DNA of 64,000 nucleotides from CBDHDN01 sp965261585 (GTDB taxonomy: Bacteria; Pseudomonadota; Alphaproteobacteria; UBA6615), in NCBI GenBank assembly GCA_965261585.1, contig CBDHDN010000053.1, positions 44,440 through 108,439 of the forward strand, in the 5' to 3' direction. Both the position numbers and the translations under genes were made by a program. The notes beneath the pieces were generated by a model, which worked only from the letters and a program-made list of their open reading frames with translations, did no database searches and was not told the DNA's origin. Positions 47,669-57,093 of the stretch are shown piece after piece. How positions within the stretch are numbered: the first letter of the stretch is position 1; each line of letters opens with the position of its first letter.

Positions 47669-48673
47669 TTCCGCCTGCACCGGATCGCCCTTGCGTTGCT
47701 TGAGCGAGGCGTCGATCCCGCCGATCGCTTTCTCACGCTACTGCTCGAGCCGGAAGATCTCTACGCCCAACTGGCGCGACAGAAGTTGCACCGGCTCGTC
47801 ACGCAAAAGCCGCAGAACGACCTCACGCTTGCGCGCCACCGTCCATCGCTGGCCAAGTCCCAGCGGGCCTGCCGGCAAAGCCTGGCCTGGGGAAAACGTG
47901 GACGAGCCAAGCTCGCCCGCATTTACCACAGGCCCATCAACAGCAACTTTCTTCTCAAAATTATCGGTCATGTTCCGGTCCTCCTTGGACACTTCGATTA
48001 AGCCAATTCTGTGTCCAAGGAAATCGGGTCCGACTCAGAACCGGTTCGGTCCGATGTTCGCCGCGGAGATCCGGAAGCGGCGAATTCGGCAGCATCGATG
48101 CTATTCGCAATGGCGATGGCATCTGGACGAGGTGTTCGTCAGGATCAACGGCGAGACACACTACCTTTGGCGCGCCGTGGATCACGAAGGTCTTTGCGAC
48201 GAAGCGCCGGGATCGCATGGCGGCGCTCGGGTTCCTGAAGCGCGCGATGAAGCGTTATGGCCGACCGAAGGCAATCGTGACGGACCGGCTTCGGTCTTAC
48301 GCTGCTGCGATGAAAGCCATTGGGATCGTGGAGCGTCAGGAGTGCGGACGATGGCTCAACAACAGAGCTGAGAACTCACACCAACCGTTCCGACGACGGG
48401 AGGGGGCGATGGCGAAGTTCAGGGACATGAAGACCCTGCAGAAATTCGCCTCCGTCCACGCCTCGATCCACAATCACTTCAATCAGGACCGCCATCTCAA
48501 TCGCCGCGACATCTTCAAGCAGAACCGCTCCGCCGCCCTGGTCGAGTGGCGCCAACTGGCGGCCTGAGCGTCGCGACTTCGGGTGCTTTGGAGACTGTTC
48601 GTATTAGACTGACAGCACCCTATGCCTCTATGCCTCTTTGGTTCAGCCTGCCCTTCGCCGCTGGCGCCGCGGC

Positions 48674-49813
48674 CTACACGTCGACCCACGCCCCCCGCGC
48701 GCGGGCCGACTCCACCGCGGCATGGACGACCCGCAAGGAGTGGAGCCCGTCCTCGGCGCTCGGAAAGGTCAGCGCCAGCGGATCGGGCGCGCGCCCGTCG
48801 CGCTCGGCGCGGATCGCTTCGGCCAGGTCGGCGTAGATGTTGGCGAACGCGAGCGGCATGCCCTCGGGATGGCCGATCGTGACCCGCGAGGCGCGATCGG
48901 CCGCCGCCGACAGGCCGCGGCCGCCGCGCTCCAGCGTCTGGGTCGGCGCGTTGAGCGGCGTCCAGTGGAGCTGGTTCGGCTGTTCCTGGGCCCAGCGCAG
49001 GCCGCCCTTCTCGCCGTAGATGGTGAGGGTCAGCCCATGCATGCGGCCGACCGCGACGCCGCTGGCCCATAGCCGACCGACGGCGCCACTGGCCATGCGG
49101 AACGACGCCATTGCGTCGTCCTCCAGCTCGCGGCCGGGGACGCAAGAGGCGAAGTCGGCGCTGATCGACTGGATCGCCTGGCCGGTCACGTAGCAGGCCA
49201 TGTGCTGGACATGGATGCCCTGGTCGGCGAAGACCGCTGAGCTGCCGGCCTTGGCCGGGTCGAAACGCCAGCGCACCCGCGGGTTCTCCTGATCGGCCGC
49301 GTCGCCATAGAAGCCGTGCGCGAACTCGGCTACGACCAGCCGCACGGCGCCCAGGTCGCCGCGCGCCACCATGGCCCGCATGTGGCGCACCAGAGGGTAG
49401 CCCGAATAGCCGTAGTTGACGGCGCAGATCCTGCCGGTCTCGCGGGCGATGGCGACCAGCGCCTCGGCGTCCGCGACCGTGGTGGTCATGGGCTTTTCGC
49501 AGAGCACGTGGAAACCGGCCTCAAGGAACGCCTTGGTGATCTCGAAATGGGTGGTGTTCGGCGTTGCGACCGTGACCAGGTCGAGCGGGTCGGCGCGGCC
49601 GCGCTCACCGGCCAGCATTTCGCGCCAGTCGCCATAGGCCCGGTCCGCCGCCGCGCCGAGACGCATGGCGTAGTCGCGCCCGCGCGCCGGATCGATGTCG
49701 AGGGCGCCGCCAACGAAGCGGAATTCGTCCTCGAGCCGCGCTCCGATGCGGTGGGTGCCGCCGATCTGGCTGTCTTCGCCGCCGCCGATCAAGCCCCAGT
49801 TCAGCTTCTGCAC
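48674..49813 (-). CDS. Gfo/Idh/MocA family oxidoreductase (1)
   Basis: This 379-residue protein starts at GTG 49813 after AGGGAGA. The N-terminal Rossmann motif is WGLIGGGEDSQIGGTHRIGA, the CEKP motif is CEKPMTTTVADAE, and the catalytic His region is DQGIHVQHMACYV. NAD(P)-dependent sugar, inositol or amino-sugar dehydrogenase family. Close in type to the gene at 52680. Last gene of a block transcribed leftward. Confidence 0.87.
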   Translation of the reverse strand: MQKLNWGLIGGGEDSQIGGTHRIGARLEDEFRFVGGALDIDPARGRDYAMRLGAAADRAYGDWREMLAGERGRADPLDLVTVATPNTTHFEITKAFLEAGFHVLCEKPMTTTVADAEALVAIARETGRICAVNYGYSGYPLVRHMRAMVARGDLGAVRLVVAEFAHGFYGDAADQENPRVRWRFDPAKAGSSAVFADQGIHVQHMACYVTGQAIQSISADFASCVPGRELEDDAMASFRMASGAVGRLWASGVAVGRMHGLTLTIYGEKGGLRWAQEQPNQLHWTPLNAPTQTLERGGRGLSAAADRASRVTIGHPEGMPLAFANIYADLAEAIRAERDGRAPDPLALTFPSAEDGLHSLRVVHAAVESARARGAWVDV

Positions 49814-49865
49814 GGACGTGTCTCCCTGTTGCGCCGTCGATCGGGTCGGAAGACCATTGGGCAAC

Positions 49866-51416
49866 CTACATGGCCCGCCAGTCGCCACTGGCTTCGAACG
49901 CGGCGGCGACGGCGAGCACCGTGGCCTCGTCGCGATGGCGACCGACCAGCATCATGCCGATCGGCAGGCCGTCGGCCATGCCGCAGGGCACGCTCATCGC
50001 CGGGTGGCCGGTGAGGTTGGCCTGGCAGGTATTGGCGTGCAGCGTCTCGGCCGGCTCCAGATATTTGGCGAGCGATGCGTCGGCAGGCGGCAGCGGTTGG
50101 GCGCGGAACGGCACAGTCGGCATCACCAGGACGTCGTGGCGGCCGAGCGCCTCGTCATATGCGGCCGTCAATCCGTGCCGGGCGTTCTGCGCGATGGCGT
50201 AGTAGCGGCCGTGATAGTGACGACGCATGTAGGTGCCCATCAGCAACACCATGCGCACGGTCGCCGGCAGGTCATTGGGCCGGGCTTGCCGGCCGCGGGC
50301 AAACGCCTCGGCCAGATCGACGTTGTAGTAACCGGTCCAGTTGCTGCCCATGCCATAGGCGCCAAGCATGGCGTCGGTCGCGCCTTCGATGGCGACGCCG
50401 CGAAAGAGGTAAGGCCCTTCGCGATGCATCGGCACCGACACTGCCTCAACGGTCGCGCCAAGCATCTCGAACCGCCGGGCCGCCGCCCGCACCGTGTCGT
50501 CGACCACGGCCTCACTGGCCGGCAGGCCGATATCCTCCCACGCCGGCTGGCCGAAGCCTTCCGTGACGACGCCGATCTTCAGCCCCGCAACGCCGCGGTC
50601 GAGCGCCGCCAGATAGTCGCCGACATCCTCACGCGCGACCCCGCGCTGGCGCGGGTCCAGCGGATCGGGCCCGGCCATCGCCTGCAACAGGCGCGCGACG
50701 TCGCGGCAGCTGTTGCCCATGGGTCCGATGTGGTCGACCGTCATCTCGATGGAGGCGCAGCCGGTATAGGGCACCAGGCCGTAGGTCTGCTTCAGCCCGT
50801 AGACGCCGGACCACGCCGCCGGGATACGGATCGAGCCGCCCTGGTCGCCGCCGATCGCCATGTCGACCTGGCCGGTCGCCAGGACGACGGCGCTGCCGGA
50901 CGAGGAGCCGCCGGGCGAATGGGTCGGCTTGTGCGGGTTCTGCACCGGGCCGCTGGCGCTCGTGTGGCCGCCGCCGGAGAACGACAAGTTCTCGACGTTC
51001 GTCTTGCCGACGATTGTCGCGCCGGCGTCGAGCAGGCGCGTGACGATCGTCGCGTCGATGTCGGGGACGAAGCCGTCCAACAGGCGCGAGCCGATCGCCA
51101 TCGGCATGCCCGCGACCGAGACCGTGTCCTTGATGGCGACGCGGGCGCCGGCCAGTGGGCCGTCGGTCGCACCGGCGATCTCGCACCGCCAGAACCACCC
51201 ATTGCAAGGGTTATCTTGCGGTGGATGCCCGGACGAGCGCGCGTATTTGACCGGCGGCCGCACGGCCGGCAGGTCCTCGATCCGCCGGTAGGCGGCAATG
51301 GCGCCGCCCATCAGGGCCACATGCTCGCCAGCTTCGGCCAACGTCATATCCAGGCCGTAGTCACGCGCGATCTCGAGGATCTGCCGCGCGCTCGGCGCCC
51401 GCGGTCCAGCCGCCAT
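49866..51416 (-). CDS. amidase-signature hydrolase
   Basis: This 516-residue protein starts at ATG 51416 (MAAGPRAPSARQILEIARDY). The Ser-cisSer-Lys triad is complete: Lys in VAIKDTVSVAG, cis-Ser in PGGSSSGSAV, nucleophile Ser in GDQGGSIRIPAAWSG. It hydrolyses amides or ureido bonds of an unknown substrate. It lies 52 bases upstream of a dehydrogenase gene, same strand, so probably one operon. Confidence 0.9.
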   Translation of the reverse strand: MAAGPRAPSARQILEIARDYGLDMTLAEAGEHVALMGGAIAAYRRIEDLPAVRPPVKYARSSGHPPQDNPCNGWFWRCEIAGATDGPLAGARVAIKDTVSVAGMPMAIGSRLLDGFVPDIDATIVTRLLDAGATIVGKTNVENLSFSGGGHTSASGPVQNPHKPTHSPGGSSSGSAVVLATGQVDMAIGGDQGGSIRIPAAWSGVYGLKQTYGLVPYTGCASIEMTVDHIGPMGNSCRDVARLLQAMAGPDPLDPRQRGVAREDVGDYLAALDRGVAGLKIGVVTEGFGQPAWEDIGLPASEAVVDDTVRAAARRFEMLGATVEAVSVPMHREGPYLFRGVAIEGATDAMLGAYGMGSNWTGYYNVDLAEAFARGRQARPNDLPATVRMVLLMGTYMRRHYHGRYYAIAQNARHGLTAAYDEALGRHDVLVMPTVPFRAQPLPPADASLAKYLEPAETLHANTCQANLTGHPAMSVPCGMADGLPIGMMLVGRHRDEATVLAVAAAFEASGDWRAM

Positions 51417-51462
51417 CGCCACCTCCCGTTTCCCAACTCGCCTATCTATCCCAGGACGTCCC

Positions 51463-51574
51463 TCAATCGATCGTCGCGCCACCGTCGATAACGATGTGGG
51501 CGCCGGTCACTTAAGAGGCGTCGTCCGATGCCAGGAACAGCACCCCCGTCGCGATCTCATGCCGCCATCCCATG
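51463..51574 (-). pseudogene. C-terminal scrap of a short-chain dehydrogenase
   Basis: The minus strand reads MGWRHEIATGVLFLASDDAS, then an in-frame TAA, then VTGAHIVIDGGATID and a stop at 51463. This is the standard end of an SDR (LFLASD...TG..i.IDGG). Everything upstream is missing. Confidence 0.75.
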
Positions 51575-51625
51575 CGTTTCCTGCCGAACCTGGCGATCCA
51601 CCCGATCGGGCGCGGGCGGCAGGGT

Positions 51626-52645
51626 TCACGACCCCTGCTCGAGCTCCTCCACCTCCGCCCAGTCGACCGCAACGGGCCTGTTCTCCGTTTGGCTGACCTG
51701 GGCAGCCTCGGCGATGATTTGCGCGCGAAGCCCGTCGATCAGTGTTGCGTTTGTCTGCGGCTTGCCTTCGAGCACATCGACAAAGGCATTCAGCTCATCC
51801 ATGTAGGTGTGCTCCATGTGCGCATACCAGCCGTCCACCAAACGACTACCGTGACGGCCCGCATCATCAAAGATCCGGAACTCGTGCAACGGCTTGCAGT
51901 CGGATTGAGCCATTGCCTTCGAACCCATGACCTCGATCCGCTCATCGTAGCCGTAGGGTGCGCCGTAGCTGTTGTTGATGCTGACGATGGCGCCACTGGC
52001 CAGCTTCATCAGCATCATCGTTGTGTCCGTCTCGCCAACAGCGGCGACCGAGGGAAGGAACGTCGCGCCATAGGCAAAGACCTCCGCGGGCCGCTCGCCG
52101 GCAATCCAGCAGGCGAGATCGAAGAAATGGACCGTCGCCGCATAATATATGCCGCGCGATCCTTGCAGATGGTCGAGGGCCGGCTGACCCGGCGTCCGAC
52201 AGATGACATGCACGACCTCGAGCTGGCCCAGCCGGCCCGTCGTGACGGCCTCTTTGAGGAGGGCATGCTCGCGCGCGTAACGGCGGTTGAAACCCATGGC
52301 GCTCGGCACCTTTGCCGCCAACGCCGCGCGCACGGCCGGCCACGCATGCTCGACATCGTTGTGGATGGGCTTCTCGCAGAGGACGGCCTTGCCGGCTTCG
52401 GCCGAACGAGTGAGCTGTTCGGCGTGGGCGGGCGTGGCGGAAGCGATCAATACCGCATCCACCGATTGGGCCAGCAGATCCTCGACTCCTGTCGCCAGTT
52501 GCGCCCCACAGCGCTCCGCGATCGCTTTGGACCGAAGTTCATCCGGATCATAAACGGCCGTCAGCGTTGTCCTTGGATTGGCAGTGATATTGTCGGCATG
52601 GACAGATCCGATGACGCCGGCGCCGAACAGACCAAATTGGACCAT
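51626..52645 (-). CDS. Gfo/Idh/MocA family oxidoreductase (2), inositol dehydrogenase-like
   Basis: This 339-residue protein (ATG 52645, GGAGG upstream) has the Rossmann motif FGLFGAGVIGSVHADNI, CEKPIHND, MGFNRRYAREHALL and the catalytic region TVHFFDLACW. The NRR(Y/F) motif after the first domain is typical of myo-inositol 2-dehydrogenases and relatives. It sits 34 bases after the next dehydrogenase gene. Confidence 0.88.
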   Translation of the reverse strand: MVQFGLFGAGVIGSVHADNITANPRTTLTAVYDPDELRSKAIAERCGAQLATGVEDLLAQSVDAVLIASATPAHAEQLTRSAEAGKAVLCEKPIHNDVEHAWPAVRAALAAKVPSAMGFNRRYAREHALLKEAVTTGRLGQLEVVHVICRTPGQPALDHLQGSRGIYYAATVHFFDLACWIAGERPAEVFAYGATFLPSVAAVGETDTTMMLMKLASGAIVSINNSYGAPYGYDERIEVMGSKAMAQSDCKPLHEFRIFDDAGRHGSRLVDGWYAHMEHTYMDELNAFVDVLEGKPQTNATLIDGLRAQIIAEAAQVSQTENRPVAVDWAEVEELEQGS

Positions 52646-52679
52646 TTGCCCCTCCTTCAATGCCCTGCTAACCGGAAGG

Positions 52680-53819
52680 TCAGATAGCGAGGGTGGCGTC
52701 GGTCCACTGACCTGCGGCCGCATTCGACTCTTTGGTCGCCTGGACAAATCGGACACCAATCGCGCCGTCGCGCACTGTTGGGCAGCCGAGAGCCGGCTTG
52801 TCGAACACTTCGCCGCTCTTTTGCGCGAGGATAGCGTCCGCGACTTCCGTGTACAGGTTAGCAAACGCCGCAAAGAAGCCCTCCGGATGCCCGAGGCCCG
52901 CTCTTGCGTAACGGGTGGCGTCATTCGACAAGCCGGCCTGACCCTGTGCCAGTGTTTTTGCCGTTCCGTCGGCGTCTCGGAGCACGAGATGATGCGGATC
53001 CTCGTGCTGCCACATCAGGCTACCGGTCTCGCCATACACTCGTATGCGCAGACCGTGCTCATGCCCGGCCGCCGCCATGGAGGCCCACAGCGACCCAACG
53101 GCACCACGTTCGAGACGCAAGTTGACGTGCGCGTTGTCGAAGATGACGCGGTTCGGAACAATCTTGCTCATTTGCGCCGACACCTCGGTCACCTCTAGAC
53201 CCGTGACGAACCGGAGCAGATGGTGGGCATGGGTGCCCAGATCGAACATCACGCTGGCCTCGTCCGCGACAGCAGGATCGGTGCGCCACGACTGCTGCGG
53301 AGCGATGCGCTTGCCGTGCGCGTGCTCCACCTGGACAAGGCGGACTTTGCCAAGGGTGCCATCCCGGACAAGCCGGGCTGCGTGACGCACCATGGCATAG
53401 CCCGAGTAGTTGTGCGTTAGGCCGAAGACTGCGCCAACTTCCTCCACGAGCCGATGAAGCTCGAGCGCCTCTTCGAGGCTGAGCGTCAACGGCTTGTCGC
53501 ACACGACGTTCGTTCGGCGCTCGAGAAACGCCTTGGCAATCTCATAGTGACTGTTGTGCGGCGTGACGATCGAAACACAATCGATGCCATCGGGGCGATC
53601 CGCTTCCGCGTCCGCCATATCTCGATAGCTTCGATAAACCCGATCCGGCACGATGCCGAGGGTTCGGCCTGTCTCCCGCGACTTGTTGAAATCTCGCGAG
53701 AAAGCACCCGCCACAAGCTCGAAGCGGTTGTCGAGACCCATGCCGATGCGGTGCGCCCCAGCGATGCTCGCCCCCGGGCCCCCACCCACCATGCCGATCC
53801 GAAGTTTGTCCGGGACCAT
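52680..53819 (-). CDS. Gfo/Idh/MocA family oxidoreductase (3)
   Basis: This 379-residue protein starts at ATG 53819 (MVPDKLRIGMVGGGPGASIA). Instead of CEKP it has CDKPLTLSLEEA; the catalytic region is DLGTHAHHLLRFV. Length and layout match the protein at 48674, so the two are likely paralogues acting on related compounds. Confidence 0.87.
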   Translation of the reverse strand: MVPDKLRIGMVGGGPGASIAGAHRIGMGLDNRFELVAGAFSRDFNKSRETGRTLGIVPDRVYRSYRDMADAEADRPDGIDCVSIVTPHNSHYEIAKAFLERRTNVVCDKPLTLSLEEALELHRLVEEVGAVFGLTHNYSGYAMVRHAARLVRDGTLGKVRLVQVEHAHGKRIAPQQSWRTDPAVADEASVMFDLGTHAHHLLRFVTGLEVTEVSAQMSKIVPNRVIFDNAHVNLRLERGAVGSLWASMAAAGHEHGLRIRVYGETGSLMWQHEDPHHLVLRDADGTAKTLAQGQAGLSNDATRYARAGLGHPEGFFAAFANLYTEVADAILAQKSGEVFDKPALGCPTVRDGAIGVRFVQATKESNAAAGQWTDATLAI

Positions 53820-54212
53820 AGTGTGCAATCGACCTTGTCATGCACGGCCGACGCCGACCGACTTGGCCGTCGGTGGGGTCAGCGTGATGTGGTAGTTGCG
53901 TGACGATAACGCAGCCTCATGTTGGTCGCCAGGACAAACAGGTTTGCGCGGTCGCCCACGCCCCGGAACGGGATGGATCTAGTTCAGTCGCGTGTTCACC
54001 GCGACAATCCGGTGATCCGGGCCGAACTCCCAATCAAATCCTTCGCGAACCCGGATCGCTAAGGGCATGTGGCGAGCCCCACCTTACCGGATGTACCCAC
54101 ATGCTTGTTTTTGATTACCCGCCTGAAAAAGGCCGGCACGAAAGTAAAGGCTGTCCGCCTCAACAGCGCGAGTTCTGGCACGCCGATATCGCGGCCGACG
54201 CCGGGCTCTTGA
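53820..54212. other. 393-bp gap inside the dehydrogenase block
   Basis: No intact gene was found. The minus strand holds a 28-codon frame (MPLAIRVREGFDWEFGPDHR) that could be the tail of a lost gene. A promoter for the leftward genes may lie next to 53820-53900. Confidence 0.35.
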
Positions 54213-55226
54213 TTAGCTGGGATCGTAGATATCGGGCCGCCGCTCATCGGACAGGGCTTCGGCCTTGCCGGTTTCGAGCGACCGCGCCGCCGCGTCGGCG
54301 ACGCGCATGGCGGCATAGCCGTCCCAGACGGTCGCGCCTGTATGCGTTCCATCGAGCACCGCGCGCACCCACGCCTCGGCCTCGAGGATGTAAGCCATCT
54401 CGAAGCGCTGCAGCCAATCCGCCACGACGGTGTGCGATGCGGTGCCGTCCTGGCGCAGGATCGGACTCGTCAGTGACGGCGTGCGCAACGTGCCACGCTC
54501 GCCGGATACTTCGACGACGACCTCGTAGCCATAGTTGTCGTCAACGTCGACCTCGATCGTTGCGAGGCCGCCACGCCTGAACTTCATCTGGAGCAGGACG
54601 AGGCGCGTGCTCTCCGGCCGGTCCGGGTCGGCGACGACGTGGTCGGCGAATGCCGTCGCAACGTCGTCGGCCATCAGCCAGCGTGCCGAATGAATGTCGT
54701 GGACCGCGGAATTGACGATGACGTCCACCGCCGTCCGCTCCTGGCGCCAGTGCTTGTGGATGCCGCGGAACAGCAGCGGCCGGCCGATCGTGTCGTCATC
54801 GATCGCCTGCTTGAGCGCCGTGTGCTGCGGGTCGAACATGCGCATCAGGCCGACCTGAACCAGACGCCGGCCGCCGGCGACCTCGGTACGCAAGACGCGC
54901 TGGGCATCGTCAAGGTCGACGCCCAGGGGCTTCTCGCACAGGGTCGGCTTGCCGGCCTCGATACAGGCGACGGCCAGGTCGGCATGGGTCGGATCTGGCG
55001 ACGCAATCACGACGGCGTTGACGGCGTCGTCGTTGATCAGCGCCGGCGCGTCGGTAAAGACTGCAGCGCCGCCGCATACCGCGGCGACGGCAGCGGCCCG
55101 CGCCTGGTCCAGATCCATGATCGCGACGACCTCGGCCGCGCCTACGCGGTGCGCGAGGTTGCGAGCGTGGCGGCCGCCCATGCCACCGGTGCCGATGATC
55201 CCGACGCCCAGTTTTCCATCGCCCAT
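54213..55226 (-). CDS. Gfo/Idh/MocA family oxidoreductase (4), inositol 2-dehydrogenase-like
   Basis: This 337-residue protein (ATG 55226) has Rossmann motif VGIIGTGGMGGRHARNLAH, CEKPLGVDLDDAQ, and the catalytic segment NSAVHDIHSARWLM with the Asp-x-x-His pair of IolG-type enzymes (VHDID/VHDIH). Best candidate in the block for a true inositol or scyllo-inositol dehydrogenase. It is 41 bases from the PhyH gene. Confidence 0.88.
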   Translation of the reverse strand: MGDGKLGVGIIGTGGMGGRHARNLAHRVGAAEVVAIMDLDQARAAAVAAVCGGAAVFTDAPALINDDAVNAVVIASPDPTHADLAVACIEAGKPTLCEKPLGVDLDDAQRVLRTEVAGGRRLVQVGLMRMFDPQHTALKQAIDDDTIGRPLLFRGIHKHWRQERTAVDVIVNSAVHDIHSARWLMADDVATAFADHVVADPDRPESTRLVLLQMKFRRGGLATIEVDVDDNYGYEVVVEVSGERGTLRTPSLTSPILRQDGTASHTVVADWLQRFEMAYILEAEAWVRAVLDGTHTGATVWDGYAAMRVADAAARSLETGKAEALSDERRPDIYDPS

Positions 55227-55267
55227 TGACCTGTCCTCCCAGCTTTGTCCTTGCTTTGTGTTGAGCG

Positions 55268-56080
55268 CTACTCGAGCGGCGGGTGCGGCGGCGTCGACGG
55301 CCACGGATAGGCGAAGCCGAGGAGCTGGCGCAGCAGCGGGCTCGTGGCGTCCAGGAACTGCTGATCAAGGCCGCACAACATGTCCTCGACCGGCTTCACG
55401 AACTTCGGCAGATACTCGATCAGGATACCGATCCGACCCTGCTCGGAGTTGTTCGGCATGGCGCAATGCCAGGCCGCGCCGAAAAACAGGATCACGTCGC
55501 CCGGGTCGCCGACCATCTGTTCGTAGTCTTGAAAAAAGTCGTCGGCGGCACCGGGATAGTGCAGCGCCTTCTGTGACCCCGGTCGGAACGCAGTCGCCCC
55601 CGATTCCGCGGTGAACGGGTCGATCACGATGGTCGCCTGGGCGTTGAGCGGAAACGACGCGTTGATGCGTATCGGGAAGCTGTCGGTTCGATAGAAGTCC
55701 CAATAGGGGTAGTCGATATGGGGCTCCTGCCCACGAAAGCCCGGCATCGTGCGGGAAGCGCAGATCGACCCCATGATGAAATCGGAGCCCAGGAAGGCCT
55801 GCATGCTGGCAATCATCATCGGGTGCTGAACCATGTCGAGGAAAACCTCGCCCTTGGCGAGCAGGTTCCAGACCCGACGCTGCAACATGGCGTCCACGTC
55901 GTCCCTGTTGAAGTGCGACCCGGTGAACTTGCGATCACTGGTCTCGCCAAGGATGATGTCCCGCGCCGCTTTGACTTGGGCCACGGTGAAGAGCTGGGGC
56001 AGGCGTAGCACGCCACTGCCATCGAGCAGCTCGGCCACGACCATTGACGGATCGAACGCGTCAGTCGACATGGTTTTCAT
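55268..56080 (-). CDS. PhyH-type Fe/2OG dioxygenase
   Basis: This 270-residue protein has iron ligands HxD in QEPHIDYPYWDFYR and distal His in AAWHCAMPNNSEQGRIGILIEY, which also carries the 2-oxoglutarate Arg. Double-stranded beta-helix, full domain length. First gene of the leftward dehydrogenase block, so it may hydroxylate the same substrate class or its ether or phosphonate form (inference). Confidence 0.87.
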   Translation of the reverse strand: MKTMSTDAFDPSMVVAELLDGSGVLRLPQLFTVAQVKAARDIILGETSDRKFTGSHFNRDDVDAMLQRRVWNLLAKGEVFLDMVQHPMMIASMQAFLGSDFIMGSICASRTMPGFRGQEPHIDYPYWDFYRTDSFPIRINASFPLNAQATIVIDPFTAESGATAFRPGSQKALHYPGAADDFFQDYEQMVGDPGDVILFFGAAWHCAMPNNSEQGRIGILIEYLPKFVKPVEDMLCGLDQQFLDATSPLLRQLLGFAYPWPSTPPHPPLE

Positions 56081-56185
56081 GTCCGTCTCCCGCTAACGGC
56101 ACAAGCGAAACCGATGTTGCTTTCGATGACAACCCTCATGGCGGCGAACCGGGCGCGGGTCGTACGGTCGCGTGGCTATCGGTAG

Positions 56186-56457
56186 AGCTACATCAGCCGC
56201 ACGCTGTCGGTTCTGCGGGCGGCGCTGAATAGGGCCTATCGGCGCCAGGAGATCAAGACGGTTCCGTACGTGATGGACGTCGCCAAGGGCGCACGACGCG
56301 AACGGCGGCTGTCGCTCGACGAGGCAGCGGCGCTGATCGACGCGATCGAGTCAGACCATCTCCTGATGTACTGCCTTATCGCCTTCAACACCTTGGCGCG
56401 CCCCGAGGCGATCCTCGAGCTGAAGGTGTTTCAGATGTGGATTACAAAGAAAGGTTG
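56186..56457 (+). pseudogene. tyrosine recombinase fragment
   Basis: The frame SYISRTLSVLRAALNRAYRR, ARRERRLSLDEAAALIDAIE and FNTLARPEAILEL spans the end of the core-binding domain and the start of the catalytic domain of a phage-type integrase. TLARPEAIL sits where the first catalytic Arg motif (TG.R..E) belongs. It is broken off at the IS1595 element. Confidence 0.65.
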
Positions 56458-56459
56458 AC
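56439..56459 (+). repeat. 21-bp inverted repeat unit (partner at 60611-60631)
   Basis: This 21-base string beginning GGATTACAAAG and ending GGTTGAC is repeated in reverse complement at 60611-60631. The two copies bracket the decayed phage-like segment with IS1595. The meaning is unknown: it could be a relic of recombination or a shared promoter fragment. Confidence 0.6.
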
Positions 56460-56483
56460 ATTTCAAGCCAGACTCCCTATATT
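56455..56483 (+). promoter_or_regulatory. consensus sigma-70 promoter before the IS1595 transposase
   Basis: TTGACA at 56455-56460 and TATATT at 56478-56483 are 17 bases apart, a near-perfect housekeeping promoter. It lies 20 bases before the transposase start codon at 56504, so the leader would be very short. Confidence 0.75.
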
Positions 56484-57093
56484 CCATTGTGTTGAAGGGA
56501 GACATGGTCATGGCGAAGAAAGCACCCGGCAAAGCCCATCGCGAAGGACTCACCGTCGTTGAGCTGATGGACATGTTCCCGACCGAGGAAGCCGCGACCG
56601 AGTGGTTCGAGTCTATCATCTGGCCGGACGGTCGCCATTGCCCCAAATGCGGATCGGTCCGTACCCGCGAAGCCTCTCACGCGAAGATGCCCTACTGGTG
56701 CAGCGATTGCCGATCCTATTTCAGCGTCAAGACGGGCACGGCGATGCAGCGATCCAAGATACCGCTGCGCAAATGGGCCATCGCCATCTATCTCTGCCTG
56801 ACAAACCTCAAGTCGGTTTCGTCCATGAAGCTGCAACGCGACATTGGCGTTTCGCAGCCTACCGCATGGTTCATGCTGCATCGTATCCGGCAGGCATGGG
56901 CGGTCGAACACGACGATCAGTTTGACGGCCCTGTAGAGGTCGATGAGACCTATTTCGGCGGCAAGCGCAAGAATATGAGCAAGGCAAAGCGCAAAGAGTT
57001 GGCGGGCACCGGGCGCGGCGCAGTCGGCAAGTGAGGTGGCTCCGCCTTTTCGGACGGTCTGGCGGCTCAGTTAAGGTGTATTCCGGTTGTCAT

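Larger units (their letters stand above)
46164..47992 (-). pseudogene. IS3-type transposase OrfA, split by IS256
   Basis: The N-terminal part MTDNFEKKVAVDGPVVNAGE to IFRLEQ is read from 47980 (ATG) or 47992. The 3' part follows at 46280-46164 after the IS256. The insertion duplicated TTCCGCCTG on both sides. Compare the intact gene at 414-845. Confidence 0.82.
45228..48037 (-). mobile_element. IS3-type element, copy 2, nested in IS6 and split by IS256
   Basis: Its ends match those of 369-1782. Removing the IS256 (46281-47668) and one 9-bp duplication leaves 1413 bp, one base short of copy 1. It is flanked by GAACCGGTCCGG (45216-45227) and GAACCGGTTCGG (48038-48049). Confidence 0.9.
45061..48567 (+). 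pseudogene. IS6-family transposase, split by nested insertions and deleted internally
   Basis: The left part, 45061-45227, encodes MRNPFRYFNSSPEVIRVAVM and VDICHETVRFWWNRSG. It resumes at 48038 with NRFGPMFAAEIRKRRIRQHR and WHLDEVFVRINGETHYLWRA (first catalytic Asp). About 14 bases are missing near 48190, shifting the frame, and the end reads AIVTDRLRSYAAAMKAIG to WRQLAA at 48567. The insertion point has a 12-bp near-perfect duplication. Confidence 0.88.

Noticed and set aside
49695..51491. 598-codon open frame on the plus strand
   Set aside because: Antisense to the amidase at 49866-51416; composition typical of a GC-rich antisense frame.
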